A program made the position numbers and the translations under genes. From Anaerolineae bacterium (GTDB lineage: Bacteria > Chloroflexota > Anaerolineae > Promineifilales > Promineifilaceae), in the NCBI GenBank assembly GCA_030425205.1, contig JAUIAP010000036.1, forward strand, positions 1 to 64,000: a DNA stretch of 64,000 bases. The letters are read 5' to 3'. This document shows, piece by piece, positions 33,198 through 41,837 of this stretch (position 1 is the stretch's first letter; each line of letters begins with the position of its first letter). The notes under the pieces are model-generated. The model searched no databases and had not been told where the DNA came from. It saw only the letters and a program-made list of their open reading frames with translations.

Positions 33198-34002
33198 GAT
33201 GCCACCAACAGACCTAAATGGGCATCAGTTGGCAACTGAGATGAAACAAAGCGCGAACTTCATGGGGCGGTATGATCAGATTCGGGAAATCGGCCGATTT
33301 GTCACGCAAGCCGCCGTTGCCGCTGGTTTTGATGAACGCACCTGCTATCATCTCGAACTCGCCTGTGATGAAGCGTGTACAAACGTCATTGAACATGGCT
33401 ATAAGGGAGAAGACAAAGGGGAAATCTCGGTTGAATGGCAGCACAATCAGCGAGATTTTCGGATTGTGATTGAGGATAGCGGTGCGGCATTTGATGCCCA
33501 GCACGCGCTTGTTGCATTGCCAGCGGCCGACAGCGCACACAGCGAAGTCAAGGTTGGTGGTTTGGGAATGCACTTTATGCGAACGTTGATGGACGATGTG
33601 CGCTATGAACGAATTGCAAACAAGAATCGGGTTACACTTATGAAATGGTTGCCATCAGATAAATCAATTGTCGTGCGCGAGACGTTGGATGAGATTCCAA
33701 TGGTACGTGTTTTCGGCCGATTGGATACGACGCTCACAGATGAGTTGGAAGCGGTGTTGAATGAGTTGGTTTCGGCCGAAAAACCCCACATCATCGTGGA
33801 TCTCGCTGAAACCACCTACTGCAACAGTGCGGGACTGCGCACGCTCGTCACCGCATGGCGGCACGCGCATCAAAAAGGAGGCGACGTTGTGCTTGTCAAT
33901 CTCAACGAGCGCGTGCAGGAGATTTTTGCGATGGTTGGCTTTGACAAAATTTTCCGCATCTTCAATTCACGCGCTGAAGCGGTTGCCTTTCTACAACAAT
34001 AG
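33184..34002 (+). CDS. Anti-sigma-factor kinase fused to STAS anti-anti-sigma domain (RsbW-RsbV-like)
   Basis: Residues about 10-140 form a HATPase_c_2 domain like RsbW/SpoIIAB (HLELACDEACTNVIEHG is the N-box, VGGLGMHFMRTLMD the G2 region). Residues about 160-272 form a STAS domain like RsbV/SpoIIAA, with YCNSAGLRTL carrying the Ser normally phosphorylated by the partner kinase. In the established partner-switch scheme these are separate proteins that bind each other, so one chain holding both could regulate itself in cis or act on outside partners. No sigma factor or phosphatase is adjacent. Starts at GTG 33184 and ATG 33199 are both possible. Confidence 0.85.
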   Translation: MTQPKMPPTDLNGHQLATEMKQSANFMGRYDQIREIGRFVTQAAVAAGFDERTCYHLELACDEACTNVIEHGYKGEDKGEISVEWQHNQRDFRIVIEDSGAAFDAQHALVALPAADSAHSEVKVGGLGMHFMRTLMDDVRYERIANKNRVTLMKWLPSDKSIVVRETLDEIPMVRVFGRLDTTLTDELEAVLNELVSAEKPHIIVDLAETTYCNSAGLRTLVTAWRHAHQKGGDVVLVNLNERVQEIFAMVGFDKIFRIFNSRAEAVAFLQQ

Positions 34003-34122
34003 ATCATCAAAATTCGCTTTGTATCCTTCTCCAATTGTCTGTTTTCTTTGCCAGTTCGCACCAACTTGCCGATAATCACTATTCCCAACCAAAACCCTTT
34101 AAAATAACCTTTTACAATGTTG

Positions 34123-34140
34123 AGCGGATATGAGTCCGCT
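34123..34140 (+). promoter_or_regulatory. Short hairpin in the mdh leader
   Basis: AGCGGA (34123-34128) and TCCGCT (34135-34140) form a 6-bp stem 47 bp upstream of the malate dehydrogenase start. The same stem sequence appears at 8465 and 47096-47135 in front of other genes. It could be an attenuator, an mRNA stabiliser or a protein-binding site. Confidence 0.35.
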
Positions 34141-34186
34141 TGTTAAGCAGAATGGAGAGATATCCATTCAACATAGGAGTTCTTAA

Positions 34187-35173
34187 ATGAAACGTAACAA
34201 AGTCGTCGTCGCCGTCACAGGCGCGGCAGGTAACATCGGCTATGCCACCCTTCCTCGCCTCGCATCTGGCGAAATTTTCGGCAAAGATACAGAAGTTGAA
34301 CTACGCCTGCTTGAAATCACCCCCGCACTTGGCGCACTCGAAGGGGTCGCCATGGAAATGAACGATTGTGCATTCCCGCTGCTCACCAAAATGGTCTTGA
34401 CCGACAATGTCGAAGAGGCGTTTGATGGCATCAATTGGGCGATGTTGATTGGTGCAAAGCCACGTGGCAAAGGAATGTTGCGCTCAGACTTGCTGCTCGG
34501 CAACGGCCCCATCTTCACGGGACAGGGCAATGCGCTGAACAAGGCGGCTGATGATGTTCAAGTGATCGTCGTGGGCAACCCTGCCAACACGAACGCGCTG
34601 ATCGCCGCCAACAACAGCGACGTACCAAACAGCCGTTTTGCGGGCATGACACGTCTCGACCAAAATCGCGCGATTAGTCAGTTGGCAGAAAAGGCTGGCG
34701 TTGCGATCAGCGATGTGACCAACATGGCGATTTTCGGCAACCACAGCAAGACGATGTACCCTGACGCGGAAAACGCGCTCATCAATGGCACACCCGCCTA
34801 TGAAGTCATCAGCGACCATGAATGGTTGCGCGGCGACTTTGTCACGACGGTACAAAATCGTGGTGCAGAAATCATCAACGCGCGCGGACAATCTTCCGCG
34901 ATGTCAGCCGCCAATGCCGCCCTCGATCACATCGTCAGCATGGAAAACGCGACGCCAGACGGGGATTGGTTCTCTGCGGGTGTCATGTCAGACGGCAGCT
35001 ATGGCGTTGCCGAAGGGTTGATCTTCTCCTTCCCACTGCGTGCAGATGGCAACGGCAGCTATGAGATTGTGCAGGGATTGGAGATTAGTGACTGGGCGCA
35101 GCAGATGATCGACGCGACAGAGGCAGAGTTGATCAGCGAACGCGATACAGTTGCCGCAGAAGGCCTGATTTAG
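34187..35173 (+). CDS. mdh: Malate dehydrogenase
   Basis: The 328-residue cytoplasmic enzyme interconverts malate and oxaloacetate with NAD(P)H. VVAVTGAAGNIGYATLPRLA near the start is the Rossmann nucleotide loop, TRLDQNRA near residue 157 carries substrate-binding Arg/Asp, and NHSKTMYPD near 185 carries the catalytic His. This is the dimeric Mdh type with GAAGxIGY rather than the LDH-like type. AGGAG lies ten bases before the ATG. A strong terminator separates it from purA. Confidence 0.95.
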   Translation: MKRNKVVVAVTGAAGNIGYATLPRLASGEIFGKDTEVELRLLEITPALGALEGVAMEMNDCAFPLLTKMVLTDNVEEAFDGINWAMLIGAKPRGKGMLRSDLLLGNGPIFTGQGNALNKAADDVQVIVVGNPANTNALIAANNSDVPNSRFAGMTRLDQNRAISQLAEKAGVAISDVTNMAIFGNHSKTMYPDAENALINGTPAYEVISDHEWLRGDFVTTVQNRGAEIINARGQSSAMSAANAALDHIVSMENATPDGDWFSAGVMSDGSYGVAEGLIFSFPLRADGNGSYEIVQGLEISDWAQQMIDATEAELISERDTVAAEGLI

Positions 35174-35234
35174 TCAGTAGTCAGTTTGTGGAAACAGTGA
35201 CCAGCTTTTCTTATTGGACACTGTTTATTCCGTG

Positions 35235-35265
35235 AAAAAAACCCGACAGACGATGTCGGGTTTTT
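35235..35265 (+). terminator. Rho-independent terminator after mdh
   Basis: AAAAAACCCGACA and TGTCGGGTTTTT flank a GACGA loop (35235-35265), giving a GC stem with a T-run on the plus strand and an A-run on the other side. PurA starts 22 bp later. Confidence 0.9.
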
Positions 35266-35286
35266 CGTGTGTGGAAGGAAAAGAAC

Positions 35287-36576
35287 ATGACCGTATCAAT
35301 CATTATTGGCGCACAGTGGGGGGACGAGGGGAAAGGTCGAATTACCGATCTACTTGGCTCGAAGATGGATGTCGTTGCGCGTTTCAGCGGTGGCGACAAC
35401 GCAGGACACACCGTTACCATTGCCGATCAAATCTACAAATTACATCTCATTCCATCAGGCATTATCCACGAGAATACGACCTGTTTGATTGGGGGTGGCG
35501 TTGTGCTGAATCCCAAGGTGTTTTTGCGTGAAGTCGCTGACTTGCGCGAGCGCGGCGTTTCTATTGAGCCTGACAGGTTGTTGATTAGCAACACGACGCA
35601 TCTCATCACCCCAGCCCACATCGCGCTGGACACGGCGAAGGAAAAGGCATTAGGCGATAAGGCGATTGGTACAACACAACGCGGCATTGGCCCCGCCTAC
35701 TCCGACAAAACAGACCGCAGCGGTATTCGTGCGGGCATGTTGGCCCATCCCGAAGCGTTGGCGGACGCGATTCACGCCCACATCGCGGCGAAAAACGTGA
35801 TCCTGACCACCATCTATGGCGCAGAGCCACTGGACGCCGAGGCGATTGCGGTTGAATATCTTGAGTATGCGCGACAAATTGCCCCCCATTTGACCGATGG
35901 CGTCGGCTTTTTGCACGAAGCGTTGGAAGACGGCAAGCGTATTTTGGCGGAAGGGGCGCAAGGAACGCTGCTCGATCTGGATCACGGGACTTATCCATTT
36001 GTGACCAGCTCTTCCCCAACCGCCAGCGGCGCGATGCTCGGATTGGGATTGGGGCCGAAGGCGGCTGATAAGATTATCGGCGTGACCAAAGCTTTTAGTA
36101 GTCGCGTGGGTGCGGGTGCCTTTGTGACAGAGCTAGATGGGGCCGCAGCGCGACGGTTGCGCGGTTCAGGGGAAAATCCATGGGATGAGTATGGCACGAC
36201 GACAGGTCGGCCGCGTCGCGTTGGGTGGCTCGATCTGCCCGCCCTCAAGTACGCCAGCGACATCAACTCATTCACTGAATTGGTGCTGACAAAGCTCGAT
36301 ATTTTGAGCGGATTGGAGGAGATTCCCGTCTGTGTGGCGTATGAGCACGATGGGGAGCGGGTGCGGTTTTCGGCCGATAATGATCACCTTCTCGCCTGCA
36401 CGCCCGTCTACGAATCACGTCCGGGCTGGTCAGAAGATATTATCAACTGCACCAATTTCGACGAACTCCCCGCCAACGCTCAAGCTTATGTCAACTATGT
36501 CGCCGAACAGATCGGCGTGCCAGTTTCGACTGTTTCTGTCGGCCCAGCCCGTCGGCATACCATCTTTTTATCTTAG
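35287..36576 (+). CDS. purA: Adenylosuccinate synthetase
   Basis: PurA joins IMP and aspartate with GTP in AMP synthesis. The 429-residue product begins with the P-loop variant IIGAQWGDEGKGR and contains GDNAGHT, GTTQRGIGPAYSDK and TTTGRPRRVGWLD, all typical. ATG 35287 is set by AGGA nine bases upstream; a GTG six codons earlier was rejected. No other purine gene is near. Confidence 0.97.
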   Translation: MTVSIIIGAQWGDEGKGRITDLLGSKMDVVARFSGGDNAGHTVTIADQIYKLHLIPSGIIHENTTCLIGGGVVLNPKVFLREVADLRERGVSIEPDRLLISNTTHLITPAHIALDTAKEKALGDKAIGTTQRGIGPAYSDKTDRSGIRAGMLAHPEALADAIHAHIAAKNVILTTIYGAEPLDAEAIAVEYLEYARQIAPHLTDGVGFLHEALEDGKRILAEGAQGTLLDLDHGTYPFVTSSSPTASGAMLGLGLGPKAADKIIGVTKAFSSRVGAGAFVTELDGAAARRLRGSGENPWDEYGTTTGRPRRVGWLDLPALKYASDINSFTELVLTKLDILSGLEEIPVCVAYEHDGERVRFSADNDHLLACTPVYESRPGWSEDIINCTNFDELPANAQAYVNYVAEQIGVPVSTVSVGPARRHTIFLS

Positions 36577-36579
36577 AGA

Positions 36580-36827
36580 AGAATGGATACCTGCCTTCGC
36601 AGGTATGACAGGATTTACTTTACTGTTGGTCTTTAAGAAATTAGTTCGGTAATCGATCTGTCATTCCCGCGCAGGCGGGAATCCACTTTTTTGGCGAGGA
36701 AGTTTCGGGAAATCCATACCGTAGGGTCACGGAGTGACATTCCCGAAACACGCGCCGATTTGGTTACCTGATCTATTTTTTAAACTGCAACTAAGAATGG
36801 ACACCTGCCTTCGCAGGTATGACGGGG
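36580..36827. repeat. Cluster of GTCATTCCCGC-type arms in the purA-E1 spacer
   Basis: Three arms are visible: ATGGATACCTGC...GTATGACAGG at 36582-36612, CTGTCATTCCCGC...GGGAATCCAC at 36659-36688, and TGGACACCTGC...GTATGACGG at 36797-36826. Between them, GTTTCGGGAAAT and ATTCCCGAAAC (about 36704-36752) form another inverted pair. They match the element at 22829. No gene is seen in this 570-bp spacer; the rest is a degenerate inverted array and a promoter. Confidence 0.65.
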
Positions 36828-36854
36828 CTTTGTATTTAGAATGCAGGACGATGC

Positions 36855-36952
36855 AGTGAATGGCGGGAGATGAGTCGAGAGCAGAGAGATAGGATTCAGC
36901 AAATCCTCGCTTGCGCACCTTGTTTCTCGCTCGCCACCCGCCACTTTTCCCC
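36855..36952. repeat. Degenerate inverted short-repeat array
   Basis: GAATGGCGGGAGATGAGTCG and the distant CGAGAAAC/GCTCGCCACCCGCCACTT face each other around a less ordered centre. The right half, read on the minus strand, resembles the AGTGGCGAGTGG-type units of the other arrays. Confidence 0.45.
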
Positions 36953-37007
36953 ACCCCCTTAGATATGCAATAAGATACATTTTTCAGGTAGTAAAGTCCT
37001 GCTAGAT

Positions 37008-37036
37008 TTCACATTTTTAATCGTTTTAGCTATAAT
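37008..37036 (+). promoter_or_regulatory. Sigma-70-type promoter of the 2-oxoacid dehydrogenase operon
   Basis: TTCACA (37008-37013) and a perfect TATAAT (37031-37036) are spaced by exactly 17 bp. The first gene starts at 37146, leaving a leader of about 100 bases. Confidence 0.7.
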
Positions 37037-37145
37037 AATGTGCAAATAACCCTCGTTACGATAAATTGGCGCATAATGTAATCCAAACTACGCAAGTTGC
37101 GCCACAATCCGTATAAGCTAGTTAAAATTTAGAGGAATTCCGCAC

Positions 37146-39560
37146 ATGCCTATAGCTACAGATATTGACCCCCTTGCTGAAATCTTGAATGCAGAAAACG
37201 TGAAAGCCGCCTATGCACTCGCCTTTCGGAGTCGAGAAGTGAGCTTGCTCGGCCGTCGTGAAGTGTTGAGTGGGCGTGCCAAATTTGGCATTTTTGGCGA
37301 TGGGAAAGAGACGGCGCAAATTGCGCTTGCCCATGCGTTCCAAAATGGCGATTGGCGATCTGGTTACTACCGCGATCAAACTTGGATGTTTGCGCTGGGG
37401 CAGACCACGTTGCAACAGTTCTTTGCCCAGCTTTACGCCAATGTCGATGTCGAGGCAGAGCCAAATTCAGGCGGTCGCTTAATGAACGCCCACTTTGCAT
37501 CGCGTTCACTTGACGAAAATGGCGCATGGAAGACGCAAACGGAGATGGTCAATGTGGCGGCTGACCTTTCGCCAACGGCTGCACAAATGCCGCGTCTCGT
37601 CGGTCTCGCCTATGCATCACGCCTCTATCGTGAATTAGAAGAGCTGCAAGAGCTAACAAAATTTTCGCGCAATGGGAATGAGATCGCATTTGGCACAATT
37701 GGGAATGCAAGTTGTGCTGAAGGGTTATTTTGGGAGTCAGTCAACGCAATTGGCGTGTTGAAAGCACCCGCCGTCATTTCGATTTGGGATGATGAGTATG
37801 GCATTTCAGTCCACAACAAGGATCAAATCGTCAAAGAGAACTTGAGCGAATTGCTTTCTGGATTCCAGCGCACGGAAGATTCTGAAACGGGATACGACAT
37901 TTACACGGTGCCGGGTTGGAACTATCCAGCACTGGTCGAAACTTACCAAAAGGCGGCACGCATTGCGCGTGAGGAGCACGTTCCCGCGATTATTCACGTC
38001 ACCGAGTTGACGCAACCACAGGGACACAGCACATCGGGCAGTCATGAACGTTATAAATCGGCCGAACGTCTCGCATGGGAAGCGGAACACGACTGCTTGA
38101 AATGGTTGCGCACCTACATTTTAGACGAGGGATTGGCAACAGAAGAAGAGCTGGTTGCGATTGAAGAAGTTGAAACAACCACTGCGCGTGATGCGATGAA
38201 AGCGGCATGGAAGGCAAAAAATGCGCCAATCATTGCTGAGGCGCAGGAAGCGGGCAAGCTCATTGCCAAGCTGGCGCGCAACTCAGAGAAATCGGCCGAT
38301 TTGCAAACCCTCAGCAAGCAAATTGCCAAAGAGCGCATCCCATCCCGTGCCTCCATCTATCAGGCGATTCATAAGGCGTTGCGTTTGACGGTCAACGAGC
38401 GAATTTCTGCGCGACAGGAGTTGGTCGCATGGCGCAAGCAGCACAGAATCGACGTGAATCGCCGCTATTCGGCCGAACTCATCAGCGAACTGCCCTCTTC
38501 GCCGCTCAAAATTGACGAAGTCAAACCTATCTATTCCGACGACCCAGAGCGCATTCCGGGATTCCAAATTCTCAACAACAACTTCAACGCGCTCTTTGCC
38601 AACGATGCACGTGTGATTGCGTTTGGTGAAGATGTGGGCTTTCTCGGCGGCGTTAATCAGTCGATGGCAGGGATGCAGCAAAAGTATGGCGAACTGCGCG
38701 TCAGCGATACGGGCATCCGTGAGGCAACGATTTTGGGGCAGGCGATTGGCCTTGCCCTGCGCGGATTGCGCCCCATCGCTGAAATTCAATATCTCGACTA
38801 CATCCTCTATGCGCTCCAGCCGATGTCCGACGATCTCGCCACATTGCGCTGGCGCACAAGCGGTGGTCAAGCGGCCCCCGTCATCATTCGCACACGCGGC
38901 CATCGACTTGAAGGCGTCTGGCACGCAGGATCGCCAATGGCTGGGGTGCTAAACTGGGTGCGCGGGATGCACGTGTTGGTGCCACGCGATATGACCCGCG
39001 CAGTTGGTTTCTACAATACGCTGCTCAAAGGGGACGATCCCGCACTCGTTGTTGAGCCGCTTAATGGTTATCGGTTAAAAGAGCCATTGCCTGACAATCT
39101 GACCGACATCACTATCCCACTCGGTGTGCCAGAAGTATTGCGCGAGGGGGATGATGTGACCGTCGTCACCTACGCGGCGATGTGCAACATTGTTTTGAAA
39201 GCGGCCGAGCGACTTGCCAGATTGGGCATCGAAGTTGAATTGATTGACGTACAATCGCTCTTGCCGTTTGATGTGAACCATCGCATCGTCGAATCACTCA
39301 AAAAGACCAACCGCGTGCTGTTTATCGACGAAGATGTGCCCGGCGGCGCGACGGCATTTATGATGCGCGAAGTGCTTGAGGTTCAAGGCGGTTACTGGCA
39401 TCTCGATAGCGAACCGATTACCATTTCGTCCTATCCCCATCGTCCCGCCTATGGTAAAGACGGCGCATACTTCTCAAAACCGAACGCAGAAGACGTATTC
39501 GATGCGGTCTACGAGATGATGAGCGAAGCAGAACCCGCAGCGTTCCCAACACTCTACTAA
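37146..39560 (+). CDS. 2-oxoacid dehydrogenase E1 component, alpha and beta subunits fused
   Basis: The 804-residue thiamine-diphosphate enzyme decarboxylates a 2-oxoacid (branched-chain or pyruvate) and transfers the acyl group to E2. Residues about 20-340 are E1-alpha-like (GYYRDQTWMFALG, FGTIGNASCAEG, SIWDDEYGIS). Residues about 465-804 are E1-beta-like (VIAFGEDVGFLGG, IREATILGQAIGLALRG, DIQYLDY-type segments). Separate subunits are the rule and one-chain forms occur in several phyla. AGAGGAAT precedes the ATG. The E2 gene follows 64 bp later, but no E3 is in the window. Confidence 0.9.
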   Translation: MPIATDIDPLAEILNAENVKAAYALAFRSREVSLLGRREVLSGRAKFGIFGDGKETAQIALAHAFQNGDWRSGYYRDQTWMFALGQTTLQQFFAQLYANVDVEAEPNSGGRLMNAHFASRSLDENGAWKTQTEMVNVAADLSPTAAQMPRLVGLAYASRLYRELEELQELTKFSRNGNEIAFGTIGNASCAEGLFWESVNAIGVLKAPAVISIWDDEYGISVHNKDQIVKENLSELLSGFQRTEDSETGYDIYTVPGWNYPALVETYQKAARIAREEHVPAIIHVTELTQPQGHSTSGSHERYKSAERLAWEAEHDCLKWLRTYILDEGLATEEELVAIEEVETTTARDAMKAAWKAKNAPIIAEAQEAGKLIAKLARNSEKSADLQTLSKQIAKERIPSRASIYQAIHKALRLTVNERISARQELVAWRKQHRIDVNRRYSAELISELPSSPLKIDEVKPIYSDDPERIPGFQILNNNFNALFANDARVIAFGEDVGFLGGVNQSMAGMQQKYGELRVSDTGIREATILGQAIGLALRGLRPIAEIQYLDYILYALQPMSDDLATLRWRTSGGQAAPVIIRTRGHRLEGVWHAGSPMAGVLNWVRGMHVLVPRDMTRAVGFYNTLLKGDDPALVVEPLNGYRLKEPLPDNLTDITIPLGVPEVLREGDDVTVVTYAAMCNIVLKAAERLARLGIEVELIDVQSLLPFDVNHRIVESLKKTNRVLFIDEDVPGGATAFMMREVLEVQGGYWHLDSEPITISSYPHRPAYGKDGAYFSKPNAEDVFDAVYEMMSEAEPAAFPTLY

Positions 39561-39566
39561 ATGATG

Positions 39567-39620
39567 TTTTATGTTTTACGCAGATAGACGGCGTAAAACG
39601 TAAGGCGTAAAGCGTAAAAT
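39567..39620. repeat. GTAAAAC-type short-repeat array between E1 and E2 genes
   Basis: GTTTTATGTTTTACGC faces repeated GGCGTAAAACGTAAGGCGTA and AGCGTAAAAT units. The inverted halves can pair. It sits just before the E2 start codon with no other ribosome-binding site visible. Confidence 0.65.
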
Positions 39621-39624
39621 TTAG

Positions 39625-40980
39625 ATGACAACAAATATCATTATGCCCGAAATGGGTGAAGGTGTCATTGAAGGCACAATCGGCCGATGGCTGAAAAACG
39701 AAGGGGACAGCGTCGAAGAGTTCGAGCCGATCCTTGAGATTGAAACGGATAAAGTGACCACCGAAGCGGTCGCGGAGACGAGCGGCACGCTGTTAAAAAT
39801 CAATGTCGGTCCGGGAGAGACGGTTGAGGTTGGCGCGATTTTGGGCGTGATTGGGGAGGCTGGGGAAAGTCAGCCAACCACCGTGATTGATGATCAACCG
39901 CTCGTTGACCTCCAGCCGACCGCTGTGGGCGAACAAACGGCGAGCAAGAGTGGATTGGAGCGGACGTCCGTGCATGGCGCGGCCGTTGTTGAGCATCGGC
40001 GGCGGGCAAATGGGTCGGGAAAATCGGCCGATGCACGCCGTAAGTTAGGTCGCATCAGCCCTGTCGTCAGCCGTATGGCGGAAGAACACGGCATCGACCT
40101 CTACCAAGTTGAGGGAACGGGTCGCAACGGACGGATTACAAAGCATGATATGCAAGCGTTCTTGGACAGCCGCCAGACGAGCAGCGAGCAGTCAGCGGTG
40201 GGACGTGAACAGCCAGCAGAGGCGCGTACCACGCAAGGGACGGCAGCACCCGCGAGTAATGCACCAGCAACCAGCAATGTGCAACTGGCCCCTTCTGATA
40301 CGGTTCAACCGATGACCGCGATGCGGCGCATGATCGCCAAACACATGGTCGAGAGCAAACGCACCAGCCCACACGTGACGACCGTGTTTGAGATCGATTT
40401 CTCGGCCGTCGTGACCCATCGCAAACAACATAAGGCAGACTTTGCCGCGCAAGGGGTCAAATTAACCTTTACACCCTATATCATGCAGGCCGTCGCGGCC
40501 GCGTTGCGTGAATATCCGATGGCGAACAGTAGCTGGTCGGATGATGGCGTTGTCTTGCGCGGTGCAGTCAATGTCGGGATGGCAACGGCGATTGACAATG
40601 GGTTGATCGTGCCAGTCATCAAGGGCGCGGATGAGCTAAATCTGCTCGGCATGGCGCGCCGCGTCAACGATCTGGCAGAGCGAGCGCGTGCCAATCGCCT
40701 CAAGCCTGATGAAGTGGCGGGTGGCACATTCACCGTCACCAATCACGGGGTCAGCGGCAGCGTCTTTGCGACACCGATCATCAATCAGCCACAGGTTGGG
40801 ATTTTAGGCGTGGGGAAAATTCAAAAGCGGGTGGTCGTCGTTGAAGGCGAGTTTGGGGATACGATGGCAATTCGGCCGATTTCCTTCCTCTCCTTCACCT
40901 TTGATCACCGCGTGTTGGATGGCGCATCGGCCGATGCATTTGTCGCCGCCGTTGTCAACAAGCTAGAAAACTGGACATAA
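39625..40980 (+). CDS. 2-oxoacid dehydrogenase E2: dihydrolipoamide acyltransferase
   Basis: The 451-residue core subunit of the complex contains one lipoyl domain (residues 1-77, EIETDKVTTEAV with the lipoylated Lys), a peripheral-subunit-binding domain (about 135-172; GRISPVVSRMAEEHG, GRNGRITKHD), and a catalytic acyltransferase domain (about 225-451; HRVLDGAS near residue 428 with the active His and Asp). Between the last two lies a flexible linker (about 173-222) encoded by repeat-like DNA rich in cagcagtcagcggtg-type units. Whether it takes acetyl or branched acyl groups cannot be told here. Confidence 0.93.
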   Translation: MTTNIIMPEMGEGVIEGTIGRWLKNEGDSVEEFEPILEIETDKVTTEAVAETSGTLLKINVGPGETVEVGAILGVIGEAGESQPTTVIDDQPLVDLQPTAVGEQTASKSGLERTSVHGAAVVEHRRRANGSGKSADARRKLGRISPVVSRMAEEHGIDLYQVEGTGRNGRITKHDMQAFLDSRQTSSEQSAVGREQPAEARTTQGTAAPASNAPATSNVQLAPSDTVQPMTAMRRMIAKHMVESKRTSPHVTTVFEIDFSAVVTHRKQHKADFAAQGVKLTFTPYIMQAVAAALREYPMANSSWSDDGVVLRGAVNVGMATAIDNGLIVPVIKGADELNLLGMARRVNDLAERARANRLKPDEVAGGTFTVTNHGVSGSVFATPIINQPQVGILGVGKIQKRVVVVEGEFGDTMAIRPISFLSFTFDHRVLDGASADAFVAAVVNKLENWT

Positions 40981-41011
40981 ATCCATAGCCCCCAGCACCA
41001 ACATCGTTCAA

Positions 41012-41085
41012 TCATAAGTGGTAAGTAATCACCCTACACTTACCACTTACCACTCTCCACTCTCCACTCTCCACTTTTCTCACCT
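41012..41085. repeat. Inverted AAGTGGT/ACCACTT array running into a gene end
   Basis: AAGTGGTAAGTAA is followed by CTTACCACTTACCACTCTCC and further CACTCTC copies. On the minus strand the right half encodes the last residues (GEWRVESGKW) and stop of the XRE/DUF805 protein. Confidence 0.75.
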
Positions 41086-41585
41086 CCACCCTCTTGAGCC
41101 AACATAAACAATACTATAAAAATACCAAACGGCACAAACGCTAACAACTGCCACCAACCGCTGTGACCCGTTTCATTCAGCCTGCGCGTTCCCGCAGCAA
41201 TCAGCGGGACAGCGATAATGAGCGACACGATCTCCACAAGCGTCGACGCGACAGCGGCTGCAATTCCAGAGATTATCAGCACAAAGAGGAAGAACCACCA
41301 GTACTCAAAACGCGTTGCTGTCCCTGTGAAATCAGCGAACTTGCTAAAACCTGTAATGACAGCCTCAAGCGGGCTCATCTGCGCTACTTTTTCAATTTCA
41401 ATCAGTTCATGGGGTTCAATATTGAGCACCGCCGCCAACGCTTTTGCCGATTCCAGCGATGCGTTCCCGCTGCTCTCGATCCGTTGAATCGTTCTTAAAT
41501 CCAGCCCGCAAGCCTCACTCAGCTTCTCTTGCGACCACAGTCGCTCCGCACGCAGCCGTTTCACTAGGTCAGAATTGATCTTCAT
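41040..41585 (-). CDS. XRE-type helix-turn-helix regulator fused to a DUF805-like membrane domain
   Basis: Residues about 5-60 are a Cro/C1 helix-turn-helix (LRAERLWSQEKLSEACGLDLRTIQRIES). Residues about 78-170 hold three or four hydrophobic helices with FEYWWFFLF and RRLNETGHSGWW, which are typical of DUF805 membrane proteins. The fusion suggests a membrane-tethered DNA-binding protein responding to an envelope signal. The last 12 residues, GEKSGEWRVESGKW-like, come from the intergenic repeat array, so the original C-terminus was probably replaced. Confidence 0.75.
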   Translation of the reverse strand: MKINSDLVKRLRAERLWSQEKLSEACGLDLRTIQRIESSGNASLESAKALAAVLNIEPHELIEIEKVAQMSPLEAVITGFSKFADFTGTATRFEYWWFFLFVLIISGIAAAVASTLVEIVSLIIAVPLIAAGTRRLNETGHSGWWQLLAFVPFGIFIVLFMLAQEGGGEKSGEWRVESGKW

Positions 41586-41687
41586 TTGTCGTTTCCTTCG
41601 CCGTCATAAAATTAGGCAAAGTATAGCTTACGCCCCACCCCTATGATTACGACAGCTTCCCGACACAAAGACGACACCACCATGTCG

Positions 41688-41741
41688 TACCAACATCCGC
41701 TTCAGCCGCGCTTCGCGTCGGCTGCAAGCGCTGGGTTAGGC
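41688..41741 (+). other. attC-like recombination site
   Basis: TACCAAC (41688-41694) stands for the RYYYAAC core, differing at the first base. GTTAGGC (41735-41741) is a perfect GTTRRRY core. Between them CCGCTTCAGCCG (41697-41708) pairs with CGGCTGCAAGCG (41719-41730) except for one extra-helical base, a feature integron integrases use for strand choice. AAC-before-GTT polarity would make the PadR operon to the right the next cassette. Confidence 0.5.
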
Positions 41742-41800
41742 GGCATTTTCGTAATTGTACCAATAGATGAGATTTTACTAAAGTTACTAAATTATGATGC

Positions 41801-41829
41801 TTGACCTAATCACTTATGACTATTATAAT
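41801..41829 (+). promoter_or_regulatory. Promoter of the padR operon, leaderless geometry
   Basis: TTGACC (41801-41806) and a perfect TATAAT (41824-41829) are spaced by 17 bp. The PadR ATG at 41838 is eight bases after the -10 box, so transcription and translation should start at the same place. Confidence 0.75.
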
Positions 41830-41837
41830 AATGACCA

